DNA of 64,000 bases. Origin: Antedon mediterranea. Its lineage: Eukaryota; Echinodermata; Crinoidea; Comatulida; Antedonidae. The notes beneath the pieces are model-generated. The model was not told where the DNA came from and searched no databases. It was given only the letters and a program-made list of their open reading frames with translations. Position numbers and translations under genes: made by a program. Below, in pieces: positions 1-12,901 of this stretch. The stretch is from the NCBI RefSeq assembly GCF_964355755.1, contig NC_092673.1, positions 14,575,001 to 14,639,000 on the forward strand, read 5' to 3'. How positions within the stretch are numbered: position 1 is the stretch's first letter; each line of letters opens with the position of its first letter.

Positions 1-1257
1 AATATAATCAGGCATAGTTCTAATTGAAATCTTTAAAAAAATATCTCCATCAAAAATATCTTTATCAAAGCCATGTACATTTTCAAAATGGCCAATTCTG
101 TGGATGACTTGTATCCCTTTATTTTCAACTATATCCCTGCATCCTTTTGAACATTCAGTGTAATGATCTCGTCCTTTCCTTATGGTTTAGTCACTGCTCT
201 GTTGACATGACCAGAAATTTTCATTTACCTTGATTATTTCAATGTTGTTGACTAAACAAAAATCCATACTGTTCTTAAACCTTTACTTGGTATAAGACAT
301 AATGGTGATATTGTTTCACCTGTACCAAAACATCACTTTTTCAAAAAGCAACCATTCTGCATGCTTTAAGAGCTTTGCACACTACCCTCTTGCATCTACA
401 CTTTGATTATTTCAATGCTATATGTCTTTACCTAACCTTTAAAGATTCTTAAACCTTTACTTGGTATAAGACATAATGGTGATATATTGTTTCCCCTGTG
501 CCCAAACGTCACTCCTTTTGTAGTCCTATTACCTAGAACGCTAATAACCACTTTTGCATGCTCTAAGAGCTTTGCATCTACATCTTTTTCTCATTTCCAT
601 TTTAATGCTATAAGCTTCTTGCTTAAATACACTTGTACCAATATTAGGTATACTGTGTCTCTTCCTTTTCAATTGCCATCAACCATTGATTGTAGATTGT
701 TGTATATAGTGCTGTTATATGCAGAAAAATAATCTTGTTTTCAAAACCTTATTCCTTTTCTTACAAGCAGTAAGACCTAGCTTGTATAGTGTTTATGTAT
801 TGCCATTATGCAATATAATTGGGCATAGTTAACATTAGGGTTTTAAACTTCGTTTTGTTTTCCAAAAGAATTCCAAAATTAAACAGAATCTGCAGTTCAC
901 CATTTGGTAAAAATTAAATTTAAATTTACTATTTGCTAATTGTCTTATATCTTTTGAGATTTGTACAAAGAGAAACAAATTTAACTACCATTTATTTAGT
1001 ACATATTATGGAAAATTGAAATAATTTATGACAAGATACTGTACATTTTTCAATGCCCTTGTGTTTTTTAAATGACATATTGGCAACCAGGGATATTTAG
1101 ACTGCACCTTACTATGCAGGAATTTAAGTATAGTATAAATGAGTTGTTTCCTATTACTGATCAGGAGGCAAAGTAGCCTATGTTATATATATCCACATCC
1201 AATAAGTTTGAATCATCATAAAGAACAACAACAAGAATATGGTTTGGTAACATTGTT
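1..1257. repeat. AT-rich DNA with a diverged direct duplication
   Basis: No gene is recognisable. A block around 266-440 (CTTAAACCTTTACTTGGTAT, then GACATAATGGTGATAT) recurs around 446-640 in the same order, including the later AGAGCTTTGCA word, so this is an old tandem duplication with a period of roughly 180 bp. The opening word AATATAATCAGGCATAGTT also recurs near 810 with changes. The short reading frames here (for example 487-732) show no conserved motif and are probably chance. Confidence 0.5.
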
Positions 1258-1830
1258 GGCCAGTTCACAAAATAGCTGTACCAAACACTACAACGTACCA
1301 GTTAGAGGAAATGGAATGGTTTCACAGGAAAACCATATATTTTTAAATGTTGCACGCAGAGGATAAAAAAGAAAAAACATGAAAACCAGAATATGTGTAA
1401 ATTAACAACTCTGGTTGATGGGACAAAGAAGAAATACGAACTAATTGGTATTGACAGAAATCATTGTTGGATGAACTAATTGGTATTGGTAGAAATCATT
1501 GTTGATCAGTTCACAAAATAGTTGTACCGGAAACTACAATGTACCAGTTAGAGGAAATGGAATGGTTTCACAAGAAAACTGTATGCTTTTGAATGTTGCA
1601 TGCAGAGAGCATAAAAAGAAAGAAAACCTGAAAACCAGACTACTCTGGTTGATGGGACAAAGAAGAAATACAAACTAATTGGTATTGACAGAAATAGTTT
1701 GTTGACCAGTTCACAAAATAGCTGTACCGGAAACTACAATGTACCAGTTAGAGGAAATGGAATGGGAAAAAAACAAGAAAACAAAAGGCTTCTAAATGTT
1801 ACACGCAGAGAGCATAAAGAATAAAAACTG
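1258..1830. repeat. Three diverged tandem copies of a ~200-245 bp unit
   Basis: The word CAGTTCACAAAATAG opens each copy (about 1260, 1504 and 1706). Each is followed in the same order by GTACCAGTTAGAGGAAATGG, GCAGAG.GCATAAA and, in the first two copies, CTGGTTGATGGGACAAAGAA. The third copy is shortened. No coding potential is conserved between copies, so this looks like a local non-coding tandem amplification. Confidence 0.7.
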
Positions 1831-2640
1831 TCTGTGAAAAACACTGAACACAAGTAAATGGATGGTTAAATTTTAAAAGCATCTCATACAATCCTCAAAC
1901 GATCTTGGCATTTCTTCAAACACGCAACGAGATCTATAATACCATTAGTAATGGTGAATTGTGGGGTCAATTTGAAATTTTAACAACAATGATATCGCAT
2001 TTATTTTTTGAAACAAAGTTTTCAATCCAAGCGTGTATTTTTCTAATACATAACCTATAAGAATGTTTCTCATAATATTTAAAAATCTTCAACCATTTGC
2101 TATAAAAGGAACCATTTCCTTATATTGGCAACAGCAGTTTATTTAGTTTATACCTTTATGTATGCAACTAAAGTTGTTTTAAAAAGAGCCTTTTATAAAT
2201 CCTATTTCTGTATTTTGTTGATAGTAGACCTACCCCCCCATATATTGAAATTGACAGGTGTAGAAAATCCATAAACTGCCCATTGATTTTTCATATCAGT
2301 ATGGTACAACAACATTGAAAAAGTATAACAAATATTTATTACAAAATATTGTTTAATTTATGGTTTAAAGTGCTCATCATATCCACTGGTCCATGTTTAT
2401 TTTCTATTCCTTTTCTCGGAGCCGTACATTTGTACTGTCCATCTCTAGATAGAGTTGTGTTCCGCCCTTAGTAATTTTCAATAACACGTTGGCTGAACAT
2501 GAAATTCCCAAAAATTAATTTGTCAATTTCTCTATTCATTTTAAATACTTGAATAAGGTCAGCTTTTTTTCTAATATCTTCTAGTGTCAGTAAGTTTAGT
2601 TTTTTTATTCTTGTTTCATATGAATTTTCTTTAATCTCTA
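1831..2640. other. AT-rich intergenic DNA, nothing recognised
   Basis: I see no conserved protein motif, RNA gene or terminal repeat in this stretch. It is AT-rich with short homopolymer runs. Confidence 0.4.
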
Positions 2641-2662
2641 ATATAATTGTTGTTGTTCTACG

Positions 2663-2854
2663 TTGGATTGCAGGCTTGTGTCAGTAATCCAGGCGAGGTA
2701 TTCAGGGCCGTTGGATTGCAGGCTTGTGTCAGTAATCCAGGCGAGGTATTCAGGGCCGTTGGATTGCAGGCTTGTGTCAGTAATCCAGGCGAGGTATTCA
2801 GGGCCGTTGGATTGCAGGCTTGTGTCAGTAATCCAGATGAGGTATTCAGGGCCG
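2663..2854 (+). repeat. 48-bp minisatellite, four copies
   Basis: Four head-to-tail copies of a 48-bp unit start at 2663, 2711, 2759 and 2807. Copies 1-3 are almost identical (GGATTGCAGGCTTGTGTCAG..); copy 4 differs at two bases (CAGATGAGG for CAGGCGAGG). As 48 is a multiple of three, every frame lacking a stop in one unit stays open across the array. This explains overlapping ORFs on both strands; I do not regard any of them as a gene. Confidence 0.9.
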
Positions 2855-2939
2855 TAGCCAGTCTGAAATGTTCAACTTTCACCACCCACCCCAATTTCCC
2901 AGCACAGATCGTCGTATTTTATAACAATAATTATATTTA

Positions 2940-3450
2940 AAGCATCTTTACCTCATATTAATATAGATCAATATTTAGAATGCATCTTTGCCTTATCTGT
3001 TTTTTACTTCTCGCTACGGCCTTCTTATTTCTTTACTCCTGTTTATTTCTCAATAATTAAAATCTCCCCTCACCATTATTTCTCGCTTACCAACTTTCTG
3101 TAGGTCTATACATTTTGCATAATTGGTGTTTTATAAATTACTCCAGTTAATATTGTATTAGGCCTACTGTTCTTGTTCTTTTTTGTAAGTGCATCACCTG
3201 TCTCTATATTGTGTAGCTCACACTATACCGATTCTTGAAATTCAAAATCTTCTCTTTAAATCATCTCAAGGTGGGAACTGCATCTTACAGTTGTTTCCTT
3301 TCATATCTGTTCTAAATACTTTGTCTTGGTATACGTCATTTAGGCCAAATTACTCTTGTCTCTTGAGAGAATTGAATGTCTCAAAACAAGATGCTAAAAT
3401 ATGGCCAAATTAAGAAGTTTTACTATTAATTTACTGTACTTTATTTATTG
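2940..3450. other. Intergenic DNA, nothing recognised
   Basis: AT-rich sequence with an open frame at 3189-3413 that matches nothing I know. No repeat ends or RNA motifs were found. Confidence 0.35.
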
Positions 3451-3919
3451 TGTGGCTCTATGAAGCCAAGTTAGCTCATTGTTCCACTTGAGTGACTCTT
3501 TGCTGATTGGCTAGTTAGTAGTGCTCACAGGTGGCATTATTATGCAAATTAGCTCACTGTGTTCTGTGGCCAAGGTCAGTCAGTTAGTACAAGACAATGG
3601 TGGTTAATGGACACATCAGTGAGATGCTAGTGTATTACTTTGGTTGCTTAGGCCTACTTTCGGTAAGCGTATACTTATATACACATAAGATTAGGAGGCA
3701 GGCATATCATCTTAATGAAACTATTGTAGTAACTATTGAGTCTTTACTTTATAGATGTTTTGTTAAACTTTCAGTTAATCGTGATATGTGAACTTGGGCG
3801 TGGCGGAGAATTCCTAGAAAGAAGTAATTATATAGGAACATTGTAACCGTCACGTTAGATTATCGTCACGCATTAGCAAGCCTATGTCAAATAAATACAG
3901 TACTCATGTGGATGCAACA
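3451..3919 (+). mobile_element. Probable solo LTR (469 bp)
   Basis: The block begins TGTGGCTC and ends GATGCAACA, that is TG..CA with a short TGT/ACA inverted repeat. It is flanked by the 4-bp direct repeat ATTG (3447-3450 and 3920-3923). A TATA-like TATATAGGA near 3829 and an AATAAA near 3890 sit in the order expected for U3-R. No gag or pol sequence adjoins it, so if it is an LTR it is a solo copy. A 4-bp duplication can occur by chance, so this is a moderate call. Confidence 0.45.
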
Positions 3920-4070
3920 ATTGGCAGAACTTGTGTATTTTGTTCTGAATAATCTCCATCACCATTATTTATTGCTTACCAGCTTCTGGCTGCTAATCAA
4001 TATTTAGGATCTGCAGTTAATGAAAATGCAATGTCAAAAAAAAAAAAATAGATAAGATATAAAATAACAT

Positions 4071-4195
4071 CTGGTTTACGAGAGTAGCCTAAGTTGATTA
4101 TTAAGAAACCCCTATCTGGTTTAATGGAATAGCCTAAGTTAATTATCAAATAATAAGAAACCCCTATCTGGTTATGCAGTATAGCCTAAGTAATT
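4071..4195. repeat. Short tandem repeat, ~3 diverged copies of 50-60 bp
   Basis: ATCTGGTT..., AGCCTAAGTT and AAGAAACCCC recur in the same order three times (about 4069, 4111 and 4166). Confidence 0.65.
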
Positions 4196-4263
4196 TACTT
4201 ATACAAACAAATAACAAAATCATCTGTGGGTTAATTTTCCGCTCATTTACTTTTCATTTTCCG

Positions 4264-4440
4264 TAGGCCAAATTTTGTGCATCTTTTTTTAATTATTTTT
4301 ATTATTATTGTTTGTTATAATTTATTTATATTATTTTTATTTATTTATATTAATTTTTTTATTATTTATTTTTTTTATATTTAATTCAATATTTATTTTA
4401 TTTTTATTTATTATTTTTATTTATTATTATTTATTGGTGA
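4264..4440. repeat. Low-complexity AT tract
   Basis: Almost pure TTATTTATTTTTA-type sequence with no information beyond simple repeat expansion. Confidence 0.85.
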
Positions 4441-4683
4441 ATATTGGTAGCTGACGACTTTCTTCCCATTTAACATCTGATCTTGTTCGTACACATACCC
4501 ACTGATGATTCGGATGGATTGAATGCCCGGCTATCTGTGTCCTGCTAGCCCCACTCTGTTCCTTTTCATGCCGTTGCCTGAACTTTTTCTTTCTCTTCAT
4601 TGCTTTTTATTTTTCTTCTTTTTATCTTCTTTACTTCTTTTATTTTACTTCCTGTGGCCACCATGCTTTGTATTTACTACTGT

Positions 4684-4806
4684 TTATATCATGGACAGAG
4701 ATAAAACACTCTCTGTAATCAATGCAGACAAGATAATGCCATGTCTGCATCAAGTATATCATGGACAGAGATAAAACACTCTGTAATCAATGCAGACAAG
4801 AAAATG
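4684..4806. repeat. 70-bp tandem duplication
   Basis: TATATCATGGACAGAGATAA starts at about 4685 and again 70 bp later, followed in both by AAACACTCT.GTAATCAATG and GCAGACAAGA. The two copies differ by a short indel. A-rich low-complexity sequence follows to about 5030. Confidence 0.8.
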
Positions 4807-5319
4807 CCAAGACAACATGTCATTCGAATCTGCTTTTTTCTGGTTCTCATGGGGAAAAAATAAAATGCAAAAAAAAAATAAAAAAAATAAAATACAAAAA
4901 AAATTATTTTGAAAAAGAATTTCTAGAAGGTATTTTCGCTTTTGAGAACTGAGTTTCTGTGCAGTTTAAAAAAAAAATACAAAAAAAAAATACCAAAAAA
5001 AATACAAAAAATAAAATACAAACAAATTGTTTTGAAAAATATTTCTGTAAAAATGTTTCTGAAGTCAAAGATATCTGGTACCTAACCTGGCCACAGGCAT
5101 GTTTTTCTTTTTTATCTTTTTGTTTAATTTCTATTTTTGTCATTCTTCTGTTTATTTTCAATTACAAAAGACATCAAAGCCCCACAGTGCACAACATTTT
5201 TGCACAAACAGGTATTATTCCCCAAGATGACCTAAAATCCAGCCAACACTCACCAGTTGGATATTTCGTAACTAAAAATATAAAAGAAATTATACACACA
5301 CATCCGAAACATGCAGTGC

Positions 5320-5530
5320 CGGGTACTTGTTGGGCGACTCTGGATATGCCTTAAGACCGTACTTAAAATCCTATAACACCTGAAGAAAGAAGGTACAACA
5401 GTGCACATTCTGTATCAAGAAGCATAGTGGAAAGAACAATTGGTGCATGGAAGTGAGGCTTTTGTTGTATGCATTAAGAAAATCACATGCAACCAAATCG
5501 AGCATGCCTTTCGGTGGCTGCAACCAACAT
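5320..5530 (+). pseudogene. PIF/Harbinger (HARBI1-like) transposase fragment, frameshifted
   Basis: From 5324 one frame reads YLLGDSGYALRPYLKSYNT then a stop. One base over, it continues TPEERRYNSAHSVSRSIVER followed by TIGAWK and a TGA at about 5454. LGDSGY..(R/P)L and the RYN.AHS..R..VER.IG block are the hallmark of DDE_Tnp_4 transposases of PIF/Harbinger elements. The Asp of GDSGY and the Glu of VER are by family knowledge the second and third catalytic acids. Both remain, but the frame break and stop make this non-functional. The N-terminal half, the Myb-like partner gene and the TIRs were not found. Confidence 0.75.
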
Positions 5531-5539
5531 TTTGTGTAT

Positions 5540-6850
5540 GTAAGTATATTGGACAAGTCATCTGTTGGCGCCAATAGATTTTTAGAGGTATTAAGCTATA
5601 AATTCAAAGTTTATTTTTTAACATGGTCAATTTTGTATCTTTTATAATTAGCGTTTATGTATCTTGAAGTATTATACTTTCTTTCCATATTGTTTAGCAG
5701 TCGTTTCAACACTAAATGTGGTTCCGGACATTTCTATCAGAAAATCTTTAAAAATATTACGGTACATGTGACTGCAGTAATTATGACATCACAAAAAAAA
5801 ATGTAGATAGATAAATATAGAAATGTTAAAATCCAAAATCCCCTTCTGCTAGAGTAGGGTCAAAGTTGATTTCAGCTGCCTGTACACGACTATATAATAG
5901 TCTATACTAGAATTGGTAGCTTGAAGGTAGGTTTCATTTCCCTATATTGATCATAAGCTATCAGCTTAGTACAGTACTTAATGGTCATTTATGATGACAA
6001 ATACTTTTTTGTATGAATGAACAAGCATTGGTTAGTATGGGCAAGTAAATGATGCTGCTATTTTTGGGGATCCTCATTTTATTAAAGTATGGAACACTGA
6101 ATCTGCCACCCATCTGTTGTAGGTGGTCAACAACTACCATTTCATATTAGGAGATGACACATTTTCACTTAAAACATGGTTTATAAAACCGATGTGATGA
6201 TAATTGCAAACCGAGAACTTAGGAAAGTTAATTTTCTGAAACAACTCCATCCATCCATCATAATAGGGCAGTTAGGTCTAGGCTGGGAGAGAGAGATATC
6301 TATTCATGATGCCGACAAGAAGATTTAACCCATCATTGCAAAATAAACATTGACAGATCATATGCAAGACTTTAAAAAGAGCGAGTGTTCAGAGTTAGGT
6401 AGGAGCCTATAATTTTGGCTATATAGCATCCTCAATTTAATAATTTCACTAGAGATTGATTGATATCAACTTGGCTTGAGCCATGGCATTAGTTGACCAA
6501 AGTGTTTTTACTTTCAATGCCACTGCTTGGATATTTGCTCTCATCGTAATGAATTTCTTCACCATCGAGGGAAGTCAGGAGCTCTCGGATTAGGTTGGCA
6601 GTCTTGCGAGTCTGTCACAGTCAAAAGTGACAGATATTTAAAGTTAAACGCAAAGGGTAATTTGCATAGAACTAGTCAGGTGTATTACTGTATAAAAGAA
6701 TTGCGGAGGAATGTAGTAATTACACCTCACATCAACCTTGTAGAGAAGGGAGGTGTCGCACCTCAGCAATAATACAGATTGACCATTGTAAGTAAGATAC
6801 TCATTTATTGTAAGATTATATACTTGTAATATACCATATACTTGTAATAA
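5540..6850. other. Intergenic DNA, nothing recognised
   Basis: AT-rich sequence without recognisable coding, RNA or repeat structure. The frame at 6527-6772 is open but has no motif that I know. Confidence 0.35.
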
Positions 6851-6854
6851 CGTT

Positions 6855-9800
6855 AAGGTGTCATCTACAAATTATTTCAGACCACAGAGACGCGTCTGAA
6901 AACTTGCAACCCATCAGACGCGTCTGTCCAATGCTGAACCTCATTAACGATCTATTATGAATATTCATGAGCTACCCAATCGCGGCGAAGACGCGTCTGT
7001 GTGATTAAAACCCGTCTTCGTTGTTTAGTAGGTAAAACAATAGAAAACGCGTCTGAGTGATTAAAACCCGTCTGTATTGCTTTTATGGTGAAACAACATT
7101 GGTATCATTTCACAGAACCAACAAATCTGAGACTGGCGAATCAAACTGATTTTTTAGTCGAGAATCATAGTTTACTATCGTATTTTTTGCTACACAATTG
7201 TAGAAATGTGTAGCAAGAAGGTTGTTTTGTATAGCTTTTTGCTATGCTACACTGGCGAAATTATTCCCTGGACTAGGCCTAAGTTATCCTAATTTGGACG
7301 GAAATTCGTCTCATCGGGCCTCTGGACTTCAGCTCATGCAGAGAGAAAGAAAGTCTAGGCTAGCCTAGTTTCGGCGGCCTACACTAGGCCTATAAATTAT
7401 TTAACGCTCCTACCTTGGGTTAGCGAATTATAAAAACAACGACACCTAGACCTAGGCTAGGATATGAAAAATAAATATATATTCCATATTAAGATTTAAC
7501 ATAGGCCTAGGGCCTAGGCCTTTTAAAATGATTACGACATGTGTAAAGAAAAAGGCTCGACCAGAATAATAATATTTTTTAATTGTAATCGTTTCCTTCA
7601 TGCGTGTTTACCTACTCAACGGCGAATATAAATATAAATTTCCCACGATGTAAACGTAGAGACACGCGATCCAACACAGGTGAACCTCAACGAACAGGCC
7701 AACTAATAAACATATTAGGCGTCATGTCCAAATGTTTCCAAACGTACAAACCGCGTCAAACGGTCACCGTTGATAGCTTGATCGTTTAACGCGTGCAACG
7801 ATCGTAAAAGAGCTAATTAATTTATGCATTTAGTATTGTACCGCCCACCGCCCACTGTAATTGTTTAGCCGTTAGACGCGCGTTTAGCGTTAAACGTCGT
7901 TTGTTTTAAAATGTCTATGTGTCATCGCCTTTAGAAGCATGGACAATACACACAAACAATGTATTGTTCGCTAATTAAAATCCTATTTAAAGCTGGAAGA
8001 CGTCAATTTTTGTAGCCGCCCTACGCATCAGTTATCCTAATTTGGCCGGAAACATCAGCCGACGAGACGACATCGGGCCCGTGGACCTCAGCTCACACAG
8101 AGAGAGTTCAGGCTAGCCTAGTTTCGGCGGCCTATACTATAAATTATTTAATCCTACCTTGGGTTCAATAACAAATTATAAAAACAACGACACCTAGGCT
8201 AGGACACCAACAAAATATATGCAAAATAAATATATATTCCATGTTAAGATTTTCCAGTCATAGGCCTTTTAAATGATTAAGATATTGTGTAAAGAAAAAG
8301 GCCCGACCAGAATTTGGAGTGGGAAAACATGCGAGTGGATCAGAGTCTGGGAACAGTTTAGATATAAATAGAGGAAATCCAGGTGCACGATCTTAATTAC
8401 TGTTTTATTGTCGTCAGCACAGCATCCACCACCCTCTAATGGACGGCCGGCCGTACTGAGTTAAATAATATCATGTTAGAGGTTGAGGTAAAACATCGAG
8501 TAGTATCACGTTTCATGCCAAAAAACCCAGGTCTGTATTAATTACGGTCTTCTCTGTCGGCAATCTTTTTGAGCGACTTGAACGTTTTGATACCATATTT
8601 AGAATGAATGTTTTACCATCTTTTTTGTGGGCATCGTTTCTGGATCGACGGATGTTCGATATATACGAAGATCGCATCCACAATGGTTTTTTTTTTTTTC
8701 AAATTTGCAAAAGTTTTATGTCACAAAAGTGTCTGGTTTTACAGTATTATATTATGCTAGTAAATTCTAACTTAGTTAACAAATTAAAAAATACAGAGCG
8801 ACGACAAAGCTCAAAAGCCTTCACATTCCTTGTTTAATAACTATAATAATAATTATTATTAATACAACTAGGCCCTTGTGCAACGGAAAAATAGCCAATG
8901 ATTTTTATATTTATTTTCAAGAATATTTTACGAGGGTGGTCCATCCAGCCGAAGCTGATCATTAGGGACCCTCACAAAATTACAATATGACGAGACATTA
9001 TATAACAATAAAAATTTAATGAAAATAAATCAAATTTATAAAGATAAACAAAATAAAATAAAGCACAAAAATAGAATCAAACATTAAATGAATTAAATTA
9101 ATGATCAGTCATCTTTTCAACGATCTAAATAAGATTACCGACCGGCAGAATTTGAAGTAAAAACATGTGAGCGCTGTGAACAGGAGGAGAAAGGGGATAT
9201 CGCGTGACCAACATCTAGGTACTTGTTTACCTTTCTTATGTTATCGGCCTGCAATCTATGAGCGAGCGAACACCGACGGTCGGCCGAGCATTCACTGCTG
9301 CTATTTTTAGAAAACCTTTTTTTTTTATCGATCGGCTACTGTAGACGTTCGCTAATGCATTTAGAAGTGAGATGTGAATAGTTCACCGGTGGCGTGGCAC
9401 ATCGTGTTGCTTATTATAGGTGCTTAGTTCATCGTATGAACTTCCTAATGATATTTTCAGTCGGCTATGTAAAAGAAAGCGACTAAAAAACATTCCAGGC
9501 CCCTGTTTATTAATATTAAATTATTTATTGAGGTTACAAACTTATAAACATTTTAGAATGATGTTTGAGATCGGCACCCCTGGAATACAATTCAGCTACA
9601 AACTCTCTTAATTAAAAGGCAAACTGAAACAGGAATTGTTTGGGCCTGTTTGTGATGACTCATCGTTAAACGACGTTCACGAAGCGATTCGCAACGACGT
9701 TAAACAATTCGTAAAAATCAGTCAAGCATGTTAGTGGGCGGAACTATTACAAGCTATGCATATTGTCCATTTTCCAAACGGTCTGACGATTTTAGAATTT

Positions 9801-10677
9801 TCACGCTAACGCTAAAACAAAAGAAAACGCGATTAACGCGCTTTGTCAGTTTGAAAACATTTGGACATGACGCCTTATAGCGAACGTCCAGTCCATCCAG
9901 AACGATGCCGAGAACAAAAGATCGTAAACAATTCATTCTAAATATAGTATCAGAACGTTTTCAGTCGGTAGCTCAAAAAGACTGCCGACGGAAGACCGTA
10001 ATAAATACAGACCTAGTTTTTTTGGTCACATGGCATGAAACGCGATACTCTGGCGGCTGCCGTCTGACGATGATAAAACAGTAATTAAGATCGTGTACCT
10101 GGATTTTGTGTCACATGACATGAAACATAATACTCTCTCTCTCTAGCTCTAAACTGCTCACATGTTTTATCTTAATATTGAATATATATTTATTTTTCAT
10201 ATCCTAGCCTAGGCCTAGGTGTCGTTGTTTTTATAATTCACTAACCCAAGGTAGGAGCGTTAAATAATTTATAGGCCTAGTGTAGGCCGCCGAAACTAGG
10301 CTAGCCTAGACTTTCTTTCTCTCTGCATGAGCTGAGGTCCACAGGCCCGATGTCGTCTCATCGGCGATGTCCGTCCAAATTAGGATAACCTAGGCCTAGT
10401 CTCAGATTTGGTGGTTCTGTGAAATGATACCAATTTTGTTTCACCATACAAGCAATACAGACGGGTTTTAATCACTCAGACGCGTTTTCTATTGTTTTAC
10501 CTACTAAACAGCGAAGACGGGTTTTAATCACACAGACGCGTCTTCGCCGTGATTGGGTAGCTCATGAATATTCATAATAGATCGTTAATGAGGTTCAGCA
10601 TTGGACAGACGCGTCTGATGGGTTGTAAGTTTTCAGACGCGTCTCTGTGGTCTGAAATAATTTGTAGATGACGCCTT
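6855..10677. mobile_element. 3.8-kb foldback-like element with long inverted arms
   Basis: The left end (AAGGTGTCATCTACAAATTA) and the reverse complement of the right end (AAGGCGTCATCTACAAATTA) match. Similarity continues inward for several hundred bp: CAGACGCGTCTG palindromes, the GAATATTCATGAGCTACCCA block, two AAAACCCGTCT blocks, then the GTTTCGGCGGCCTACACTA and ACAACGACACCTAG blocks. Further inside, ATGTCCAAATGTTT appears near 7726 (+) and 9865 (-). The centre (7905-8640) holds another direct copy of the arm-type repeat, so the structure is nested. No transposase ORF is visible and no clear target duplication flanks the ends. Confidence 0.75.
7905..8640 (+). repeat. Internal copy of the foldback-arm repeat
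   Basis: It contains GAAGCATGGACAATAC, CAAACAATGTATTGTT, the GTTTCGGCGGCCTA block, ACAACGACACCTAGGCTAGG and TACGGTCTTCT in the same order as the copy at 27125-27890, and in inverted order in 9640-10400. The family is therefore present at least four times in the window. Confidence 0.75.
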
Positions 10678-10854
10678 ATGTGAAGGTGATATGTGTCATT
10701 TTATTATATTTGAATCTTGATAAATTGTAATTCATTTTATACACATGTTCTGTGCACTGCATTTCTCATCCACTCCGTACATCCTTCATGTTCAATCGTA
10801 CTCAGGGTATAAATTAAGAGTACCATCAAGGTTACGAAATTTGTAAAATAAATA

Positions 10855-12690
10855 ATTATAGGAAATTAAAAGGAGCAATTTGCTTTGCTGCGCCAGCAAG
10901 CTACTCAGCATACTCAGATTTACTCCCCCACAGGATAGAAACTAATGATAAGCTCATTGAATTGGAGGATGATGATTTCAGAAAGAACACAAGAAATAAA
11001 GAAGTATATATAATTATTGATTATGGGTAGTTTGTACATGCACGTTCAGATTGAACATTATAAACCCACAGGATTTAGTTTTTATAGATAATGGTTTGAC
11101 CACACAAGAGGGCAGCCGAGATTTTATAATTTAGGAAGTTTTTGCTATATTATGATGTGGTTGTTTTGAAAGACGTCTTGCCAGATGACTACTTCGCTCA
11201 TTTTTCAATGATGTCAATTGCAATACTTAGAAGAACCAAGCATTTTGTTAAACAGGTTTTATTGACTTTTTGCAATTTAAACCTTCACAACAGTGCAAGC
11301 ATCTTGTAGAATGTGTTCGGTTAGGTGGACCACTGTGAGCCTTCAGCTATTTTACTTTTAAAAGTAATTGTTGCCAAATGACAATGTTTGTTAGAGGCAA
11401 ACATGATGTAGGAATGCAGGTAATGAAACACACCCGAAAATGATGACAAGGGTGAGAAAAACAAAGATAAAAGACAAGTCTATTCACATTGGGGATTGGG
11501 AAAAAAATAAATGAGGTAAGTAAACAGACGATAAAGATGTGCAGCGTATTATAAGCACAACACTTGCACAGCGTGCGCCCCTATCTCGCACATTAATCAA
11601 CTCTTTTTGATTTTATTTTTAAACAAATATTTTGCATGTGACAGCAGGAAAGAGAAATGAAACACTCGAAAATGATGACAGAGGGTGTGACACTGACAGA
11701 CACCAAAGATAAAGACAAGTTGATTCAGGACAACATATTGAATACTGCAACACTATCAACACTTCGAAGACTGCAATTGTTAAACTGATGTTTTAACTCC
11801 AGAGGAGTTTAATTGTTTAAATCACTGTTATATAGGCAGGGTTGACCAGCAAACCAATGAAGAAGTAACATAACATTTCAGAAATAACATAACATTTCAG
11901 AAATATATGTGCATGGGTCTTGGTTTGGAGCTTACCACTTTAACAATCTTTTTGGTTCCAGCAATTCTATCTATTTTTAATTTCTTCACGATTCCTGACC
12001 ACGTGATCTGCGCAGCTGTCATTTCCTTTGGTTGTTTTTTCTTTGCAGAAGTTACTTCCTTAGACAGAGTTCACTGTAAATTACATCAAATGCGAGCAAT
12101 CCTGGCTGTGTGTGCTATTCGTTTTCCTTGTCGCAGTGGATGTAACTTTGCTGAGGCAGTAGAATTCTGTTGACCTTGGTCACCATGCATCTTAAGTGAT
12201 GTATGTCGTTCTCCGCTTCTGGGTCTCTTTCGTTTTTCCACTGAATTAAATGTTACTTTACAAACATGTAACTTTAATCCTGAAATTCTAATCCTAGATA
12301 TAGGAACTAATGACCTGTGTTCAGTTAATTTATAAATGTAATTAACAAACTCACTAAATTCATTAACTGGCATTGAATCTTCTCAAATAGTGATTCTTCT
12401 TATACTTGACTTGACAGGAAAGGAGGGATGCAGAATGGCCAGATTCCGTTACAAACATTGAAACTGTTGGAACAGGTTTCATTTAAATCTGACAACATAT
12501 GTATTTATGAATTTAGAGGAGGAAAGAGGATGGCAATTCATGGGGAAGGCAGGTTTGGGAATGTACTGAAGAAGCTGCACACAATTATAGGAAATTAAAA
12601 AGAGCAATTTGATTTGCTGCCCCAGCAAGCTACTCAGCATACTCAGATTTACTCCCCCACAGGATATGATAAGCTCATTGAATTGGAGGG
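10855..12690. repeat. Direct repeat pair flanking 1.6 kb
   Basis: ATTATAGGAAATTAAAA.GAG through GATAAGCTCATTGAATTGGAG occurs at about 10855-10970 and again at 12584-12690, differing by a 9-bp indel and point changes. Between them, GAAAATGATGACA..GGGTG occurs near 11438 and 11670. The repeats contain a short open segment (APASYSAYSDLLPHRI), but no complete gene or transposase is evident. The interior frames at 11907-12173 (+) and 12086-12373 (-) match nothing I know. Confidence 0.6.
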
Positions 12691-12901
12691 CAAGTTGAAA
12701 GACGCTAGTTTGTAGAATAGGTTGAGAAACGTGACACTGACAGACAGTGCAGCCAGGCTAAAAACCTCATTATCTTTGCTTTGTTCTCCGATTGAGCCTA
12801 AAGTGCTAAAAGTGAGCCAAGTTTCAATAAAGTGTTTGGTACCATTGGAAAGTTTATTTCTATCTCATTATTTGAGTGTATATTGCATGTTATTCTGATT
12901 A

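Noticed and set aside
2658-2894. Minus-strand and alternative-frame ORFs over the 48-bp repeat
   Set aside because: They stay open only because the repeat period is a multiple of three; no motif or start context supports them.
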